This document shows positions 48,196 to 60,251 of a DNA stretch of 64,000 nucleotides, piece after piece. Numbering within the stretch: position 1 is the stretch's first letter; each line of letters begins with the position of its first letter. The position numbers and the translations under genes are program-made. The stretch covers positions 1,137,021 through 1,201,020 of the forward strand of contig NC_081242.1 of NCBI RefSeq assembly GCF_902713425.1, written 5' to 3'. The notes under the pieces were generated by a model. The model was not told where the DNA came from. It did not search any database and worked only from the letters and a program-made list of their open reading frames with translations. This stretch comes from Acipenser ruthenus (Eukaryota > Chordata > Actinopteri > Acipenseriformes > Acipenseridae).

Positions 48196-48928
48196 TTGAC
48201 AGCCCGTTTTGAGATATTCCTTCCAAACAACGCATAGACACACATAAAACAATTAAAACAAAACAGACACCTGAAAAAGAAATTGCAATATTTTAAAATC
48301 ACTTTCAAACAGAATGTAAACAAGACGGATTTACCTAGCAACGGTTTCCTGACCAGGCCCTCGGACACACACACACACGCTGAAAAGAAAAATTAAAACG
48401 AGCGGTTTAAAGGGGCAAATTTAAAACCCGTGAAAGGCGAGCAATAAAATTAAAACTGCGAGTTTATTTCTCGACCATTCGTGCGTATTATCCGCGTCGC
48501 CAGCAGCTTCTCGTAAACGATAAAAGCGGTTTTTTTTTTTTTTTGTTTCCTGTGTGTGTCGCATTTTCCCGCGTCCCCCCGCAGCTCCCGGCAAACAGGT
48601 TCCGCCTCAAGTTAGAAAAATGAGGGACATAAAATAAAGTTAAATAAAAATATAAATATATATATAAAAAAAAAAAATCGGGAGTTGAGTTTACCGAAGA
48701 GCCAGCTGCCCAACGTTTCGATATGTTGTAGATATCTTTCTCAAGGGAGCCTGTGTTTGAATCAAAACATTGGAAGTATTTTCTAGGTTTTTGACCGCAT
48801 GACTTGTTATGGTTTTTTCTACATATTGTGGCATCGTTTTTTTTTACTTCTTTAAATCCGTATTGCTTCTAATTAACATTTATTTTATATAAGCTTTGAT
48901 TTGACCTTCCCGGCGCAGCAGCAGATGG
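48196..48928. other. Unique sequence, CpG-rich in part
   Basis: 48430-48610 is richer in CpG (CGCGTCGCC, CCCGCGTCCCCCCGC) and may be the ZnfB promoter/first exon. TA and poly-A runs at 48640-48675. At 48706-48755 CCCAACGTTTCGATATG and TCTTTCTCAAGGG resemble a Penelope-type terminal motif. None of this is firm. Confidence 0.35.
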
Positions 48929-49016
48929 ACTACAGATCCCACAATCCAGTTCGGCGGATCGGAAACGTCCGTGTTGTTTACTGCTGAGAAGCGGTGGGGA
49001 TTCAAGACAAAAGCTG
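48929..49016 (+). promoter_or_regulatory. ZNF143-type site and likely first exon of ZnfC
   Basis: ACTACAGATCCCACAATCC (48929-48947) fits the ZNF143/STAF motif. About 70 bp later a strong donor AAGCTG|GTGAGTAAG occurs at 49017. Joined to the acceptor at 50315 this would give a non-coding exon 1 and a 1.3-kb 5' UTR intron for ZnfC. Confidence 0.5.
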
Positions 49017-49453
49017 GTGAGTAAGGGATTGCAAATTCATTACAAATATAGCTGTATATTCATTTTTTTTTAAATGCAATTATCAGTAATATATTCGCAG
49101 TTACGTAGGCATACGCTATGATAGGGATGTAGTCATGTATTTATTTATTTTAGAAGAAATTCGACGGATTGCGTCGGTGAGTTTAACATTCATATGCATA
49201 AATTAATAAAATAAAATATTAAAAAAAAAAAAAATCCCCAAAAGTTGTATTTGAATAACAAAGGGGAGCCGTGAGGTCGAGCGGCCGAGAAGAATGACGT
49301 CATGGTCTTGGAACCTGGCAACGTTTGGTAGCCTTCACCTGAACCACGGATATTGCATTTTAAAATGTTTAAATAAAATAAAATAAATACAAAAATACTA
49401 GGCACTGTTTTAACTGGAGCTGTCGTTATGTTTCTGAACAAATCCAAAACAGA
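49017..49453. other. Unique intron-like sequence
   Basis: Presumed ZnfC 5' UTR intron. No element recognised before the MITE-P pair. Confidence 0.4.
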
Positions 49454-49755
49454 AAGTGTGATCCAGTCCTGGTTTCACTAGGAGTTTAATAATCAGACAC
49501 ACCTGAGCTTGTTAGCTAGACACACTGGGGGCTGATCAAGCTGGTAGTAAAACCTGGAATGGATCACACTGCTGTGGAACAGGAGTCTGATTCCCAACCC
49601 TGTGATGATGCACAGTGGTTTGATCCATTCCTGGTTTCACTAGGAGTTTAATAATAAGACACACCTGAGCTTGTTAGCTAGACACACTGGGGGCTGATCA
49701 AGCTGGTAGTAAAACCTGGACTGGATCACACTGCTGTGGAACAGGGAGTCTGATT
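49454..49755. mobile_element. Two MITE-P copies in tandem
   Basis: 49454-49602 and 49604-49755, both in the same orientation and both missing the left tip (AGTGTGATCCAGTCCTGG and AGTGGTTTGATCCATTCCTG). This suggests unequal exchange or tandem insertion. Confidence 0.85.
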
Positions 49756-49830
49756 TTAAAAAGGAAATGGGGAATGGAATTTGGCTGAAACGTGGAGTTT
49801 TGAAAGAAACGCATGTTAACAAAGCAAACA

Positions 49831-50068
49831 GAGGCTGTGTGGTCCAGTGGTTAAAGAAAAGGGGCTTGTAACCAGGAGGTCCCTTGTTCAAATCCCACCT
49901 CAGCCACTGACTCATTGTGTGACCCTGAGCAAGTCACTTAACCTCCTTGTGCTCCGTCTTTCGGGTGAGACGTAGTTGTAAGTGACTCTGCAGCTGATGC
50001 ATAGTTCACACACCCTAGCCTCTGTAAGTCGCCTTGGATAAAGGCGTCTGCTAAATAAATAATAATAC
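49831..50068 (+). mobile_element. SINE family B1, full-length
   Basis: Complete copy with the tail GTAAGTCGCCTTGGATAAAG and TAAATAAATAATAATAC. Confidence 0.91.
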
Positions 50069-50359
50069 AGTTTCATTAAAATAATAATTTTAAAAAAATG
50101 GGGCTATTACCAGGTTTAAGAAATGTCCGATTTTCAAACCTTGCTTACAGGCAGTTTTACATATAAAAGCTTTGCCTGAGATAAATACGAAAAGCCGCCA
50201 CACGCAAGCACCGAGAGCAAAAGCCAAGGGGTGTTTTGAAAGCGAACCTTTATTTGTGTGCAATGCATCGTGGGGGAAAACAAAAAAAAAACAATGTTTT
50301 TGTTTTTTAACGCAGGTTGTGCAACAAAGTAAGCTGTGAGGTAAAGAAGGGATCCGAGA

Positions 50360-51823
50360 ATGGAGGGGGCCCACGTCAAAGAGGAGGCCACGGACGCGGA
50401 TCCGGTCCGTGTTAAAGAAGAGGCCGCTGAATTTGACCCGGTCCATGTTAAAGAGGAGTCCCCTGAGCTGGACGTTGTCCAAGTTGAATACGATCACCTA
50501 GGATTTGAGCCTGTCTCCGTTAAGGAGGAGTCTGCGGGTCTGGGACCTGCCCCTGCTGAGTCGGAGGAGCTCCCTTCTGTGAAAACCCCGGAGGGCGAAG
50601 AAGGGGCTCTTGCCTCTGGAAGCGACCGCGGGGGTCGACAGTGCCCCGAGTGCGGGAAGACTTTTAAGCACGCGCACAGTCGCAAGGTCCACCAACGCGT
50701 TCACACGGGGGAGAAACCGTACGGCTGCTCCGAATGTGGCAAGAGCTTCCGACAGCCAGGCCACCTGAAGGACCACCTCCGAGTCCACACAGGGGAGAGG
50801 CCCCACCAGTGCGTCGCCTGCGGGAAAGCGTTCAGCTACCTGGGGCACCTGAAAGACCACGAACGCACCCACACCGGCGCCAGACCCTTCGCTTGTCCGG
50901 TGTGCGGAAAGAGCTTCAGCCGGCTGGGCTACCTCAGAGATCACCAGAGGATCCACACGGGGGTGAGACCGTACGTCTGCCCCCAGTGCGGGAAGAGCTT
51001 CAGCCGACTGGGGCACTTCAGAGACCACCAGAGGATCCACACGGGGGTGAGACCGTACGTCTGCCCCCTGTGCGGGAAGAGTTTCACCGAATTGGGCTCG
51101 CTGAAAAAACACAGGCTGGTTCACAGCGGGCTGAAGCCCTATCACTGCGTCGCGGTCGCCTGTGGGAAGAGTTTCAGCCAGCTGGGTAATTTGAACCGCC
51201 ACCTGCAGACCCACGCGGCCCGGGAGTCCACCGTCCGCTGCCCCGACTGCGGGAAAAATTTTTCCGGCGACAGGAGCTTGGAGAAACACCGGATGGCTCG
51301 CTGCGGTTCGAAAACGCATCTCTGCCCGGACTGCGGGAAAAGTTTCGCCAAACCGGCCGGGCTGAAAAGACACCTTTTGGTCCACACCGGCGAAAAAAGG
51401 TACCTGTGCGCGGATTGCGGGAAGAGTTTCCGAGACCTGTACTGCCTGAAAATCCACCGGCGCATCCACACGGGAGAGGATCTGTTTTCCTGTGAAGAGT
51501 GCGGGAAAAATTTCAACCTGCTTCGCAGCCTGAAAATCCACCAGCAGCTGCACACGGGGGTGAAACCGTATTCCTGCCAGGAATGCGGGAAGAGTTTTTC
51601 CAAGCCGGGATGCTTGAAGCGACACCAGCGGATCCACACCGGAGCGAAGCCATATCACTGCGTCGACTGCGGGAGGAGTTTCCGGCACCTGAACACTTTC
51701 AAGGTCCACCAGCAGATTCACACGGGGGTGAAACCGTACAGCTGCGAAGATTGTGGAAAGACTTTCAGACACATGCATACGTTTAAAAAACACAAGCGGG
51801 CTCACGCGACTTCGAACGAATAG
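50360..51823 (+). CDS. C2H2 zinc-finger protein ZnfC, 14 fingers
   Basis: 487-residue predicted nuclear DNA-binding protein, the largest of the four. The N-terminus is an exact 12-residue repeat: VKEE at 6-9, 18-21 and 30-33, a decayed VEYD at 42-45, and VKEE at 54-57, each VKEE a SUMO-type site. Fourteen fingers run from Cys95 to about residue 483. Finger 7 has four residues between its Cys (CVAVAC), caused by a 6-bp tandem duplication at 51150-51161. Finger 8 has Cys in place of the last His (HRMARC), so it is C2HC, and it has an atypical linker. Helices with RLGYLRDH and RLGHFRDH in fingers 4-5 show recent finger duplication. The ATG is 44 bp after the acceptor TTTTTTAACGCAG. The stop is followed within 10 bp by the microsatellite tail of a SINE. 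No KRAB/SCAN/BTB. Orthologue unknown. Confidence 0.9.
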   Translation: MEGAHVKEEATDADPVRVKEEAAEFDPVHVKEESPELDVVQVEYDHLGFEPVSVKEESAGLGPAPAESEELPSVKTPEGEEGALASGSDRGGRQCPECGKTFKHAHSRKVHQRVHTGEKPYGCSECGKSFRQPGHLKDHLRVHTGERPHQCVACGKAFSYLGHLKDHERTHTGARPFACPVCGKSFSRLGYLRDHQRIHTGVRPYVCPQCGKSFSRLGHFRDHQRIHTGVRPYVCPLCGKSFTELGSLKKHRLVHSGLKPYHCVAVACGKSFSQLGNLNRHLQTHAARESTVRCPDCGKNFSGDRSLEKHRMARCGSKTHLCPDCGKSFAKPAGLKRHLLVHTGEKRYLCADCGKSFRDLYCLKIHRRIHTGEDLFSCEECGKNFNLLRSLKIHQQLHTGVKPYSCQECGKSFSKPGCLKRHQRIHTGAKPYHCVDCGRSFRHLNTFKVHQQIHTGVKPYSCEDCGKTFRHMHTFKKHKRAHATSNE

Positions 51824-51831
51824 ATTTATTA

Positions 51832-51835
51832 TTAA

Positions 51836-51887
<52 letters not shown>

Positions 51888-52050
51888 TAGTCATTTAGCA
51901 GGTGTTTTTATCCATAGAGGCTAGAGGGGGTGAACTCTGCGTCATCAACTGCTGCTGCTGCTGCTGCAGAGTCACTTCCAATAGGAGCTCGTTTGTTTGA
52001 CGTCTCATCCGAAGGACGGAGCACAAGGAGGTGAAGCGACTCGCTCAGGG

Positions 52051-52085
<35 letters not shown>

Positions 52086-52162
52086 GAGTCAGCGGCTGAG
52101 CCGGGATTTGAACCTCCTGGTATCGAGACCCCCTTTTCTTTAACCGCTGGACCAGCGAGCCT
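51832..52162 (-). mobile_element. SINE family B2 in the ZnfC 3' UTR
   Basis: Reversed copy with the tail's ATT tract (51832-51890) starting 9 bp after the ZnfC stop and an internal CA run of 16 units. If ZnfC uses the AATAAA at 52257-52262, the whole SINE is transcribed in its 3' UTR. Confidence 0.88.
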
Positions 52163-52425
52163 TCGGATTTGGTCAAGCACCGAACTTTCTTGCATCGGCA
52201 TATAAAAGCCCGTGTCTTTTTCTTTTGTCATTTTTTTGTCTTTTTTTTTTTAAAATAATAAATGTAGAATTTCCGGAAGGTTTGGAATTCCCGGAAGGCT
52301 CCGTGTTCCGAAGATTTTGGGACATTCTGCTACCCCGCTGTGGAAAAAAAAAATATATATATATATCTGCTAACGGTCGCTCTGTCTGGGATGAGAAGGA
52401 TGTCATTCGTTATTTATTATTACTA

Positions 52426-52490
<65 letters not shown>

Positions 52491-52606
52491 TTTTCATGTT
52501 TTTATTTTGTTTGATAATTCACTGATGGTGAAAACATAATGTCGGAAAAGTTGGACATAAAATATGCTAGAGTTTAGCATTTACCGTTTTGAAATATCGA
52601 GGAACA
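52163..52606. other. Spacer with an ATT run
   Basis: Possible ZnfC poly(A) signal AATAAA at 52257-52262. ATT/ACT microsatellite at 52420-52490. Nothing else recognised. Confidence 0.45.
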
Positions 52607-52945
52607 TTAACAAACATTGCTGCTCTAGAAAGAGCGCAAAGAAGAGCGACCTGAATTAGGATTTAAAAGGCATGTCGTATGCAGACAGGCTAAAAGAATT
52701 GAATCTGTTCAGTCTTGAACAAAGAAGACTACACAGTGATCTGATTCAAGCATTCAAAATCCTAAAAGGTATTGACAATGTCGACCCGGGGGACCTGAAA
52801 AAAGAAACAAGGACCAGGGGTCACAAATTAGATAAAGAGGCATTCAGAACAGAAAATAGGAGGCACTTTTTTTACACAGAGAATCGTGAGGGTCTGGAAC
52901 CAACTCCCCAGTAATGTTGTTGAAGCTGACACCCTGGGATCCTTT
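52607..52945 (+). mobile_element. LINE ORF2 C-terminal fragment (CR1/Rex1-like)
   Basis: Encodes MSYADRLKELNLFSLEQRR and LIQAFKILKGIDNVDPGDL, the reverse-transcriptase C-terminal region typical of CR1/Rex1-like non-LTR elements. It covers more of the 5' side than the other copies. It differs from the copy at 55387-55689 by small frame changes and stops before the 3' UTR (after CTGGGATCCTTTG). Confidence 0.88.
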
Positions 52946-53009
52946 GCTTCATAGTCACACTTGTGGGCACCTTTCCTGTGTTCGTGACTCATTAAAACAC
53001 ATTTAATTA

Positions 53010-53229
53010 TGGAGGCTGTGTGGTCCAGTGGTTAAAGAAAAGGGCTTGTAACCAGGAGGTCCCCGGTTCAAATCCCACCTCAGCCACTGACTCATTGTGT
53101 GACCCTGAGCAAGTCACTTAACCTCCTTGTGCTCCGTCTTTCGGGTGAGACGTAGTTGTAAGTGACTCTGCAGCTGATGCATAGTTCACACACCCTAGCC
53201 TCTGTAAGTCACCTTGGATAAAGGCGTCT
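53010..53229 (+). mobile_element. SINE family B1, tail cut by SINE A
   Basis: Complete head and body. The tail stops at AAGGCGTCT, where SINE A begins, so the GCTAAATAAATAAT end is missing. Confidence 0.9.
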
Positions 53230-53480
53230 CAGCAGTGTGGAGTAGTGGTTAGGGCTCTGGACTCTTGAACGGAGGGTCGTGGGTTCAATCCCAGGTTGTG
53301 GGGACACTGCTGCTGTACCCTTGAGCAAGGTACTTTACCTAGATTGCTCCAGTAATAACCCAACTGTATAAATGGGTAATTGTATGTAAGAATAATGTGA
53401 TATCTTGTAACAATTGTAAGTCGCCCTGGATAAGGACGTCTGCTAAGAAATAAATAATAATAATAATAATAATAATAAAT
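53230..53480 (+). mobile_element. SINE family A, joined to the SINE B1 tail
   Basis: Full-length, starting CAGCAGTGTGGAGTAGTGGT directly at the B1 tail. AAT tail to 53480. Confidence 0.9.
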
Positions 53481-53689
53481 AATAATTAATAAAAAAATAA
53501 ATAATTCAATCATTTAATTAACTAATTAACTGCTGCTCCAAATTATATTTGTGGATGTCAGTGCTATTTTTTTTAATTGTCATGTTGTACTAGATTATCA
53601 AATACATATATATATATATATATATAGTAAATATATTAGCATATATGTTCATAGATTATATATGTATATATATATACAAATCTCGAGCA

Positions 53690-54300
53690 TTTATTTTCAA
53701 AAGAAATAAGGTTTGTAAATGATGGGCATTGACAAAATGTTTTTGGTTTCTTTCTCATCCCTCGATCATTCATCCTTGACCACGACACGCTTGAGCGACT
53801 GAAGCTCTTAATCACCTAATTAGTGACACAGCTGCTTGGACGCTGGATAAGGAGCGATTTCAGCTGTTGAATTGCAAGCTTGAATAAAAGCAATATAGAA
53901 AACCACAGAAAAAAAAAAAAAACACCAACATGCCACGTCTGTCCAGAGAGCAGCGCCTTCGTGCGATCGGCCTGTTGGAGGCTGGACGAGGGCAGCGTGC
54001 TGCGGCTCGCCGTCTCGGGGGCTCACAGCCAGCGATTTCAAACCTGGCGAGACGGTATAACCAGACACACGCTGTCAAGGACAGCGCCACCAACTGGGAG
54101 ACCAAGAGTCACAACACCTGCCCGAGATCCACAGACCATTCAGCAGCATCTTCGAGATGTCAATGGTTAATCAGCACGATACAAAGTCACTGCACCTGCT
54201 CTGAAACAGAGTTTGTCGTTTTTCAATCACATCTAGTGAATTTTATCCAAATGTAAAAGCGAGACATTTCTTTTGATGCTCAGTATGTATATATATATAT
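53690..54300 (+). mobile_element. Tc1/mariner-like transposon, internally deleted
   Basis: A frame starting at 53930 encodes MPRLSREQRLRAIGLLEAGR and AAARRLGGSQPAISNLARRY, the N-terminal helix-turn-helix of a Tc1-like transposase. Similarity then fades: PRVTTPARDPQTIQQHLRD lies in another frame, so there is at least one frameshift, and the catalytic DDE region is absent. The 3' side (GTGAATTTTATCCAAATG) looks like the element's other end. Exact termini are not fixed. Confidence 0.75.
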
Positions 54301-54539
54301 ATATAATTTAAGTTTTTGTGGAGTGTCACTGTGTAAAGATGTTTTCATGAATATTCTTTTTGTCATTTCCTAATAAATGTTGCATGCGTTTGACGTTTAA
54401 CAAGAGTTTTGAGTTGCATATCTGTTTTGACTTATTTTTTTAATGAAAAAAAAAATTGGGGGGGTACACAAAAGGGTTAAATGATTAAAAAAAAAATTTC
54501 AGGATGTTTTTTTTCTTTATCCTTTGAAAATATTTTGTG

Positions 54540-54571
<32 letters not shown>

Positions 54572-54868
54572 GATTAAATACATTTAAAAAAAAACTTTTC
54601 ATTTTTCTCTAGAAGTCTCACATGTAGTTTTGTAAGAAATGCATGTTCAGGCAAAACAAAAAAAAAATTATACTTGGTACTACACGAAGTTAAAGAAATC
54701 TCTGTTTGCAAGCTCTGCTTTTAGCCTGGCTTGCTTTTCCTGGGTCAGTTTCACCTGGAGGCTGACCTTCTCCCCACCCCCTTCACTGACCAATCAGCTG
54801 CTTCCCCTACTGACTGACAGACTGACCTCACCCAATGACAGACTTCCTAGAAGGCAAGGCAAGGAGGA
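54301..54868. other. Unique sequence with A/T/C homopolymers
   Basis: A pure C run of about 22 at 54541-54562. 54310-54430 may still belong to the Tc1-like element. No gene seen. Confidence 0.4.
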
Positions 54869-54937
54869 AGGTTTGCTGGTCCACAGGTTAAAGAAAATAC
54901 CAGGAGGTTCAAATCCCGGCTCAGTCGCTGACTCCCT

Positions 54938-54974
<37 letters not shown>

Positions 54975-55128
54975 TGTGTGTGACCCTGAGCGAGTCACTT
55001 CACCTCCTTGTGCTCCGTCCTTCGGATGAGACGTCAAACAAACGAGCTCCTATTGGAAGTGACTCTGCAGCAGCAGCAGTTGTTGATGATGCAGAGTTCA
55101 CTCTCCTAGTCTCTGGAAGTCTGACTGG

Positions 55129-55221
<93 letters not shown>
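54869..55221 (+). mobile_element. SINE family B2 with TG and AAT expansions
   Basis: Head GGTTTGCTGGTCCACAGGTT, B box GGTTCAAATCCC, internal TG run (about 54940-54980), B2 block, and a long AAT tail of about 90 bp (55131-55221). Confidence 0.88.
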
Positions 55222-55222
<1 letters not shown>

Positions 55223-55318
55223 GCAAACTGAGAACTTCATGTAATACCATATCTCTGATTTATAATTTTTGCTGTAACATGTGCTTCTAAAAAGTGCATA
55301 TTTGAGACCTAAACACAA

Positions 55319-55344
55319 ACACACACACACTGATACACACACAC

Positions 55345-55386
<42 letters not shown>
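55319..55386. repeat. CA dinucleotide run
   Basis: CA repeat with a few interruptions, directly before a LINE fragment. Confidence 0.95.
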
Positions 55387-55392
<6 letters not shown>

Positions 55393-55689
55393 GACAGTGT
55401 CGACCCAGGGGACTTTTTCGATCTGAAAAATGAAACAAGGACCAGGGGTCACAAATGGAGATTAGATAAAGGGGCATTCAGAACAGAAAATAGGAGGCAC
55501 TTTTTTACACAGAGAATTGTGAGGGTCTGGAACCAACTCCCCAGTAATGTTGTTGAAGCTGACACCGTGGGATCCTTCAAGAAGCTGCTTGATGAGATTC
55601 TGGGATCAATAAGCTACTAACAACCAAACGAGCAAGATGGGCCGAATGGGGCCTCCTCTCGTTTGGAAACTTTCTTATGTTCTTATGTT
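55387..55689 (+). mobile_element. LINE 3' end (CR1/Rex1-like), best-preserved copy
   Basis: One open frame to a stop at 55618-55620 encodes VDPGDFFDLKNETRTRGHKW, then AFRTENRRHFFTQRIVRVWN and VVEADTVGSFKKLLDEILG. This is the end of a non-LTR ORF2. The 3' UTR of 69 bp ends CTTATGTTCTTATG, likely the retrotransposition tail. The 5' side is truncated. Confidence 0.88.
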
Positions 55690-56008
55690 ACTGGACCCTC
55701 AGCTGATGCGCTATCCTTGCACTTTGTCATTGTAGATATAACTTGCTGTGATCCTAACTGGCTGCATCCTAGTTCATATTGTATTCTAGCAGTATTGTGA
55801 TTTAGCCCTTACTGTAAACTCCACTGTGTTTAAATATGAAGCTTGCATTGTAACCCTGTGCTGCCCTGTGACGCCTGTGTGAGTCACCTGAGGTCATGGT
55901 GTGTTGTGTTTTTCTTCATATATTACTGAATACAGCTGAAGTGTACTTTACCATTGTCCTGCTGCTCTGACTTCAATGTGCCCATGGCAAAGGGGTACGT
56001 GAAACAAA
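55690..56008. other. Unique spacer
   Basis: No gene or element recognised. Confidence 0.4.
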
Positions 56009-56252
<244 letters not shown>

Positions 56253-56363
56253 GTTGTGACAGTTTATAAATTCGACCGGTCTCATAATTTATGACGTCAC
56301 AGAAACCCTGGATGAAATTATTTTCCTGTAACTAACTAACTAACTCTCACTCTCTCTCTCTCT

Positions 56364-56465
56364 CAAATTCAAATTCAAATTGGCTTTATTGGCATGACAA
56401 TAAAAATAATTGTGTTGCCAAAGCACATACATGGCATAACCGACTCAAATATACAGACAAAGAAT
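56364..56465 (-). mobile_element. Retroposon 3'-end fragment
   Basis: AATTCAAATTGGCTTTATTG then GCATGACAATAAAAATAATT and TTGCCAAAGCA. On the minus strand it ends CCAATAAAGCC plus a GAATTT repeat. Same family as 25180-25262. Again found next to CT repeats. Confidence 0.6.
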
Positions 56466-56476
56466 TTTTTTAATAC

Positions 56477-58190
<1,714 letters not shown>

Positions 58191-58478
58191 CTTACGACGC
58201 TGGGAACACATTAAAGCCGGAACTCGTGTTCAGGCGGCCGATCCGCCGAGCGGGGCGTACACAGTGCGACTCCGGACAGGAAGAGGCTGGCGGTGTTGTT
58301 TTCCGGGAGACCGCGACGGGTGTTGATGGAGGCGGGGTTGATAATTTGAAATTTCTTTCAATTTCACGCTTTTCTGTTTTTTGTAAACTGCCTTGCCGGC
58401 TACTGGCGCCGTCAAGCCCGCTGGTAGAGTTGTATTTTTTTGGGGGTACGTAACGGGACCTGTTTTTGTGACGCGCAG
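58191..58478 (+). promoter_or_regulatory. CpG-rich patch, possible ZnfD promoter and first exon
   Basis: CGGCGGCCGATCCGCCGAGC-type sequence, with GGAGGCGGGG and CGACGGG, stands out from the AT-rich surroundings. A donor-like GCAG|GTACAG ends it at 58478, 0.7 kb before the ZnfD acceptor. The open frame here has no domain and is probably 5' UTR. Confidence 0.35.
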
Positions 58479-58759
58479 GTACAGTACAGCAAGCTAGACC
58501 CATCTTTATGTATAAAAATGCGTTATGCTTGAATTAGGGTTGCCAGCTGCCCCCCGTTGTCCTTGTATCGTCCTAATAATCGAATATGCGGTATCCTGGG
58601 ACACTATAAGATACACACCTGTTCAGAATTCAAAAAGTCCCGTTTTGTTGTTTTTTGGGGTCGTCCGACCGAGGTAGCGACCCTAAATTAAATTGCGGTT
58701 TATAATAATTTATTAGAACACCTGAGGATATTATTTAATTAAAAAAAAAATGTTTATAA

Positions 58760-58921
58760 GACTCCTGTTGCACAGCAGTGTGATCCAGTCCTGGTTTCAC
58801 TAGGAGTTTAATAATAAGACACACCTGAGCTTGTTAGCTAGACACACTGGGGGCTGATCAAGCTGGTAGTAAAACCTGGAATGGATCACACTGCTGTGCA
58901 ATAGGAGTCTGATTCCCATCC
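58760..58921. mobile_element. MITE-P copy
   Basis: GACTCCTGTTGCACAGCAGT to AGGAGTCTGATTCCCATCCC. The left tip is lost. A TA/GA microsatellite follows (58930-58967). It lies in the inferred ZnfD 5' UTR intron. Confidence 0.87.
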
Positions 58922-58932
58922 CTCTGTGTGTG

Positions 58933-58969
<37 letters not shown>

Positions 58970-59217
58970 CTGCCAAATTCAAAAGTTAGCAGGTAAATAC
59001 AATTTCACGGACAGGTAAAGACAGATTCTATTAACAGAACTCAGATCCTGCTCAGAAAATGATCGCAAACCGTTTACACCATTAAAAAACAAACAAACAA
59101 AAAAACCTGAGACGCTTTCAGTGTTAACACTAGAGATCAAGCAATGGCTAAACTGCAACACATTCCCCCCCCCCCTCCCCCAGGTCTTGGGAGAGAGCGA
59201 CGGAGCGAGGCTCGGAG

Positions 59218-60054
59218 ATGGAACCGGTCCGCGTCAAAGAAGAATCTGACGAGCCGGCCCGAGTGAAAGAGGAGCCGGCGGAACCAGAACCCGTCCCGGT
59301 TGACCAAGTCAAAGAGGAGGTTTACGAAGTCCGACTCGTCCACATCAAAGAAGAGCCCGTCGAGACCGAAGCTTCTGCCCAGGCACTGGGGAGCGATTCC
59401 GGAGAGGAAGGGGAGTCTCAATCTGGGCTGAACCCGGCAGACGGCAGCCAGGCCCGTGGCGCCGGAGAACCGCGACACAGCTGCCCCGTTTGCCGAAAGG
59501 GCTTCCGTCTCCTGCACGGCTTCAAAAAACACCTGCAGACCCACAGCGGCGAGAAACCGCACCCCTGTCCAGATTGCGGGCGCCGTTTCGGCCAAGCGGG
59601 GCAGCTGAAGACGCACCAGCGCATTCACACGGGCGCCAAACCTTACCCCTGCCCGGACTGCGGGGAGAGCTTCCGGCACTCCAACAGCCTGAAGGTTCAC
59701 CGGCAGCAGCACTCAGGCGGGCGACCCTTCGCCTGCGAGGAGTGTGGGAAACGGTTCGGGCGTCCGGCTCACCTGAAGTCTCACCGCTTGGTGCATTCCG
59801 GGGAGAGACCGTTTCACTGCGGAGAGTGTGGGAACCGCTTCAGGAACCCTTTCAGTTACAAGCAGCATCAGGTGACCCACGCGGGGACCAAACCTTGCGA
59901 ATGCCCGGACTGCGGGAAGCGTTTCAGTCAGGTGGGGAGCATGAAGAGGCACCAGAGGCTGCACACGGGGGAGCGCCCGTACCGCTGCCCGGCCTGCGGG
60001 CAGAGCTTCACTTACTCCCAGAAGCTGAAGACTCACCGTTGTGAGCTGGCGTGA
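59218..60054 (+). CDS. C2H2 zinc-finger protein ZnfD, 6 full fingers and a partial seventh
   Basis: 278-residue predicted nuclear DNA-binding protein. N-terminal SUMO-type motifs VKEE at 6, 16 and 31 and IKEE at 43, in an acidic stretch (GSDSGEEGE). Fingers 1-6 start at Cys89 with normal C2H2 ligands. Finger 7 ends LKTHRCELA and the stop, so its second His is missing; either the protein lost its end or this terminal finger is decayed. Linkers (TGAKPY, SGGRPF, AGTKPC) drift from TGEKP more than in ZnfC. The ATG is 34 bp after the acceptor CCCCTCCCCCAG, so the coding sequence is one exon. A poly(A) signal AATAAA at 60186-60191 follows the stop by about 130 bp. Coding GC content is much higher than in flanking DNA. 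Confidence 0.88.
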   Translation: MEPVRVKEESDEPARVKEEPAEPEPVPVDQVKEEVYEVRLVHIKEEPVETEASAQALGSDSGEEGESQSGLNPADGSQARGAGEPRHSCPVCRKGFRLLHGFKKHLQTHSGEKPHPCPDCGRRFGQAGQLKTHQRIHTGAKPYPCPDCGESFRHSNSLKVHRQQHSGGRPFACEECGKRFGRPAHLKSHRLVHSGERPFHCGECGNRFRNPFSYKQHQVTHAGTKPCECPDCGKRFSQVGSMKRHQRLHTGERPYRCPACGQSFTYSQKLKTHRCELA

Positions 60055-60185
60055 TTCGGAAGTGGCACGCTGAAATCGTGATTTTTTTTTTTTTCTTTTT
60101 TCAGTCCTACTTTCTTTACACAAATGTATGTGTGTGTTAGATCGATAGCTGTGATTTAGATATTTTATTTAACGTTGTGTAATCA

Positions 60186-60191
60186 AATAAA
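60186..60191 (+). terminator. Poly(A) signal for ZnfD
   Basis: AATAAA about 130 bp after the ZnfD stop, followed by a TA-rich stretch. It is the first canonical hexamer downstream. Confidence 0.55.
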
Positions 60192-60251
60192 CTACTACAT
60201 ACATATATATATATATGTTTCAATGTTAAGTATCTGGAAAACTACAAAGCT

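Noticed and set aside
48706-48755. Hammerhead ribozyme on the minus strand (GATAT stem and CGAAACG motif)
   Set aside because: A GAAAC core and a short stem are present, but the CUGAUGA core is replaced by CUUGAGA. At best it is a decayed Penelope-type terminus.
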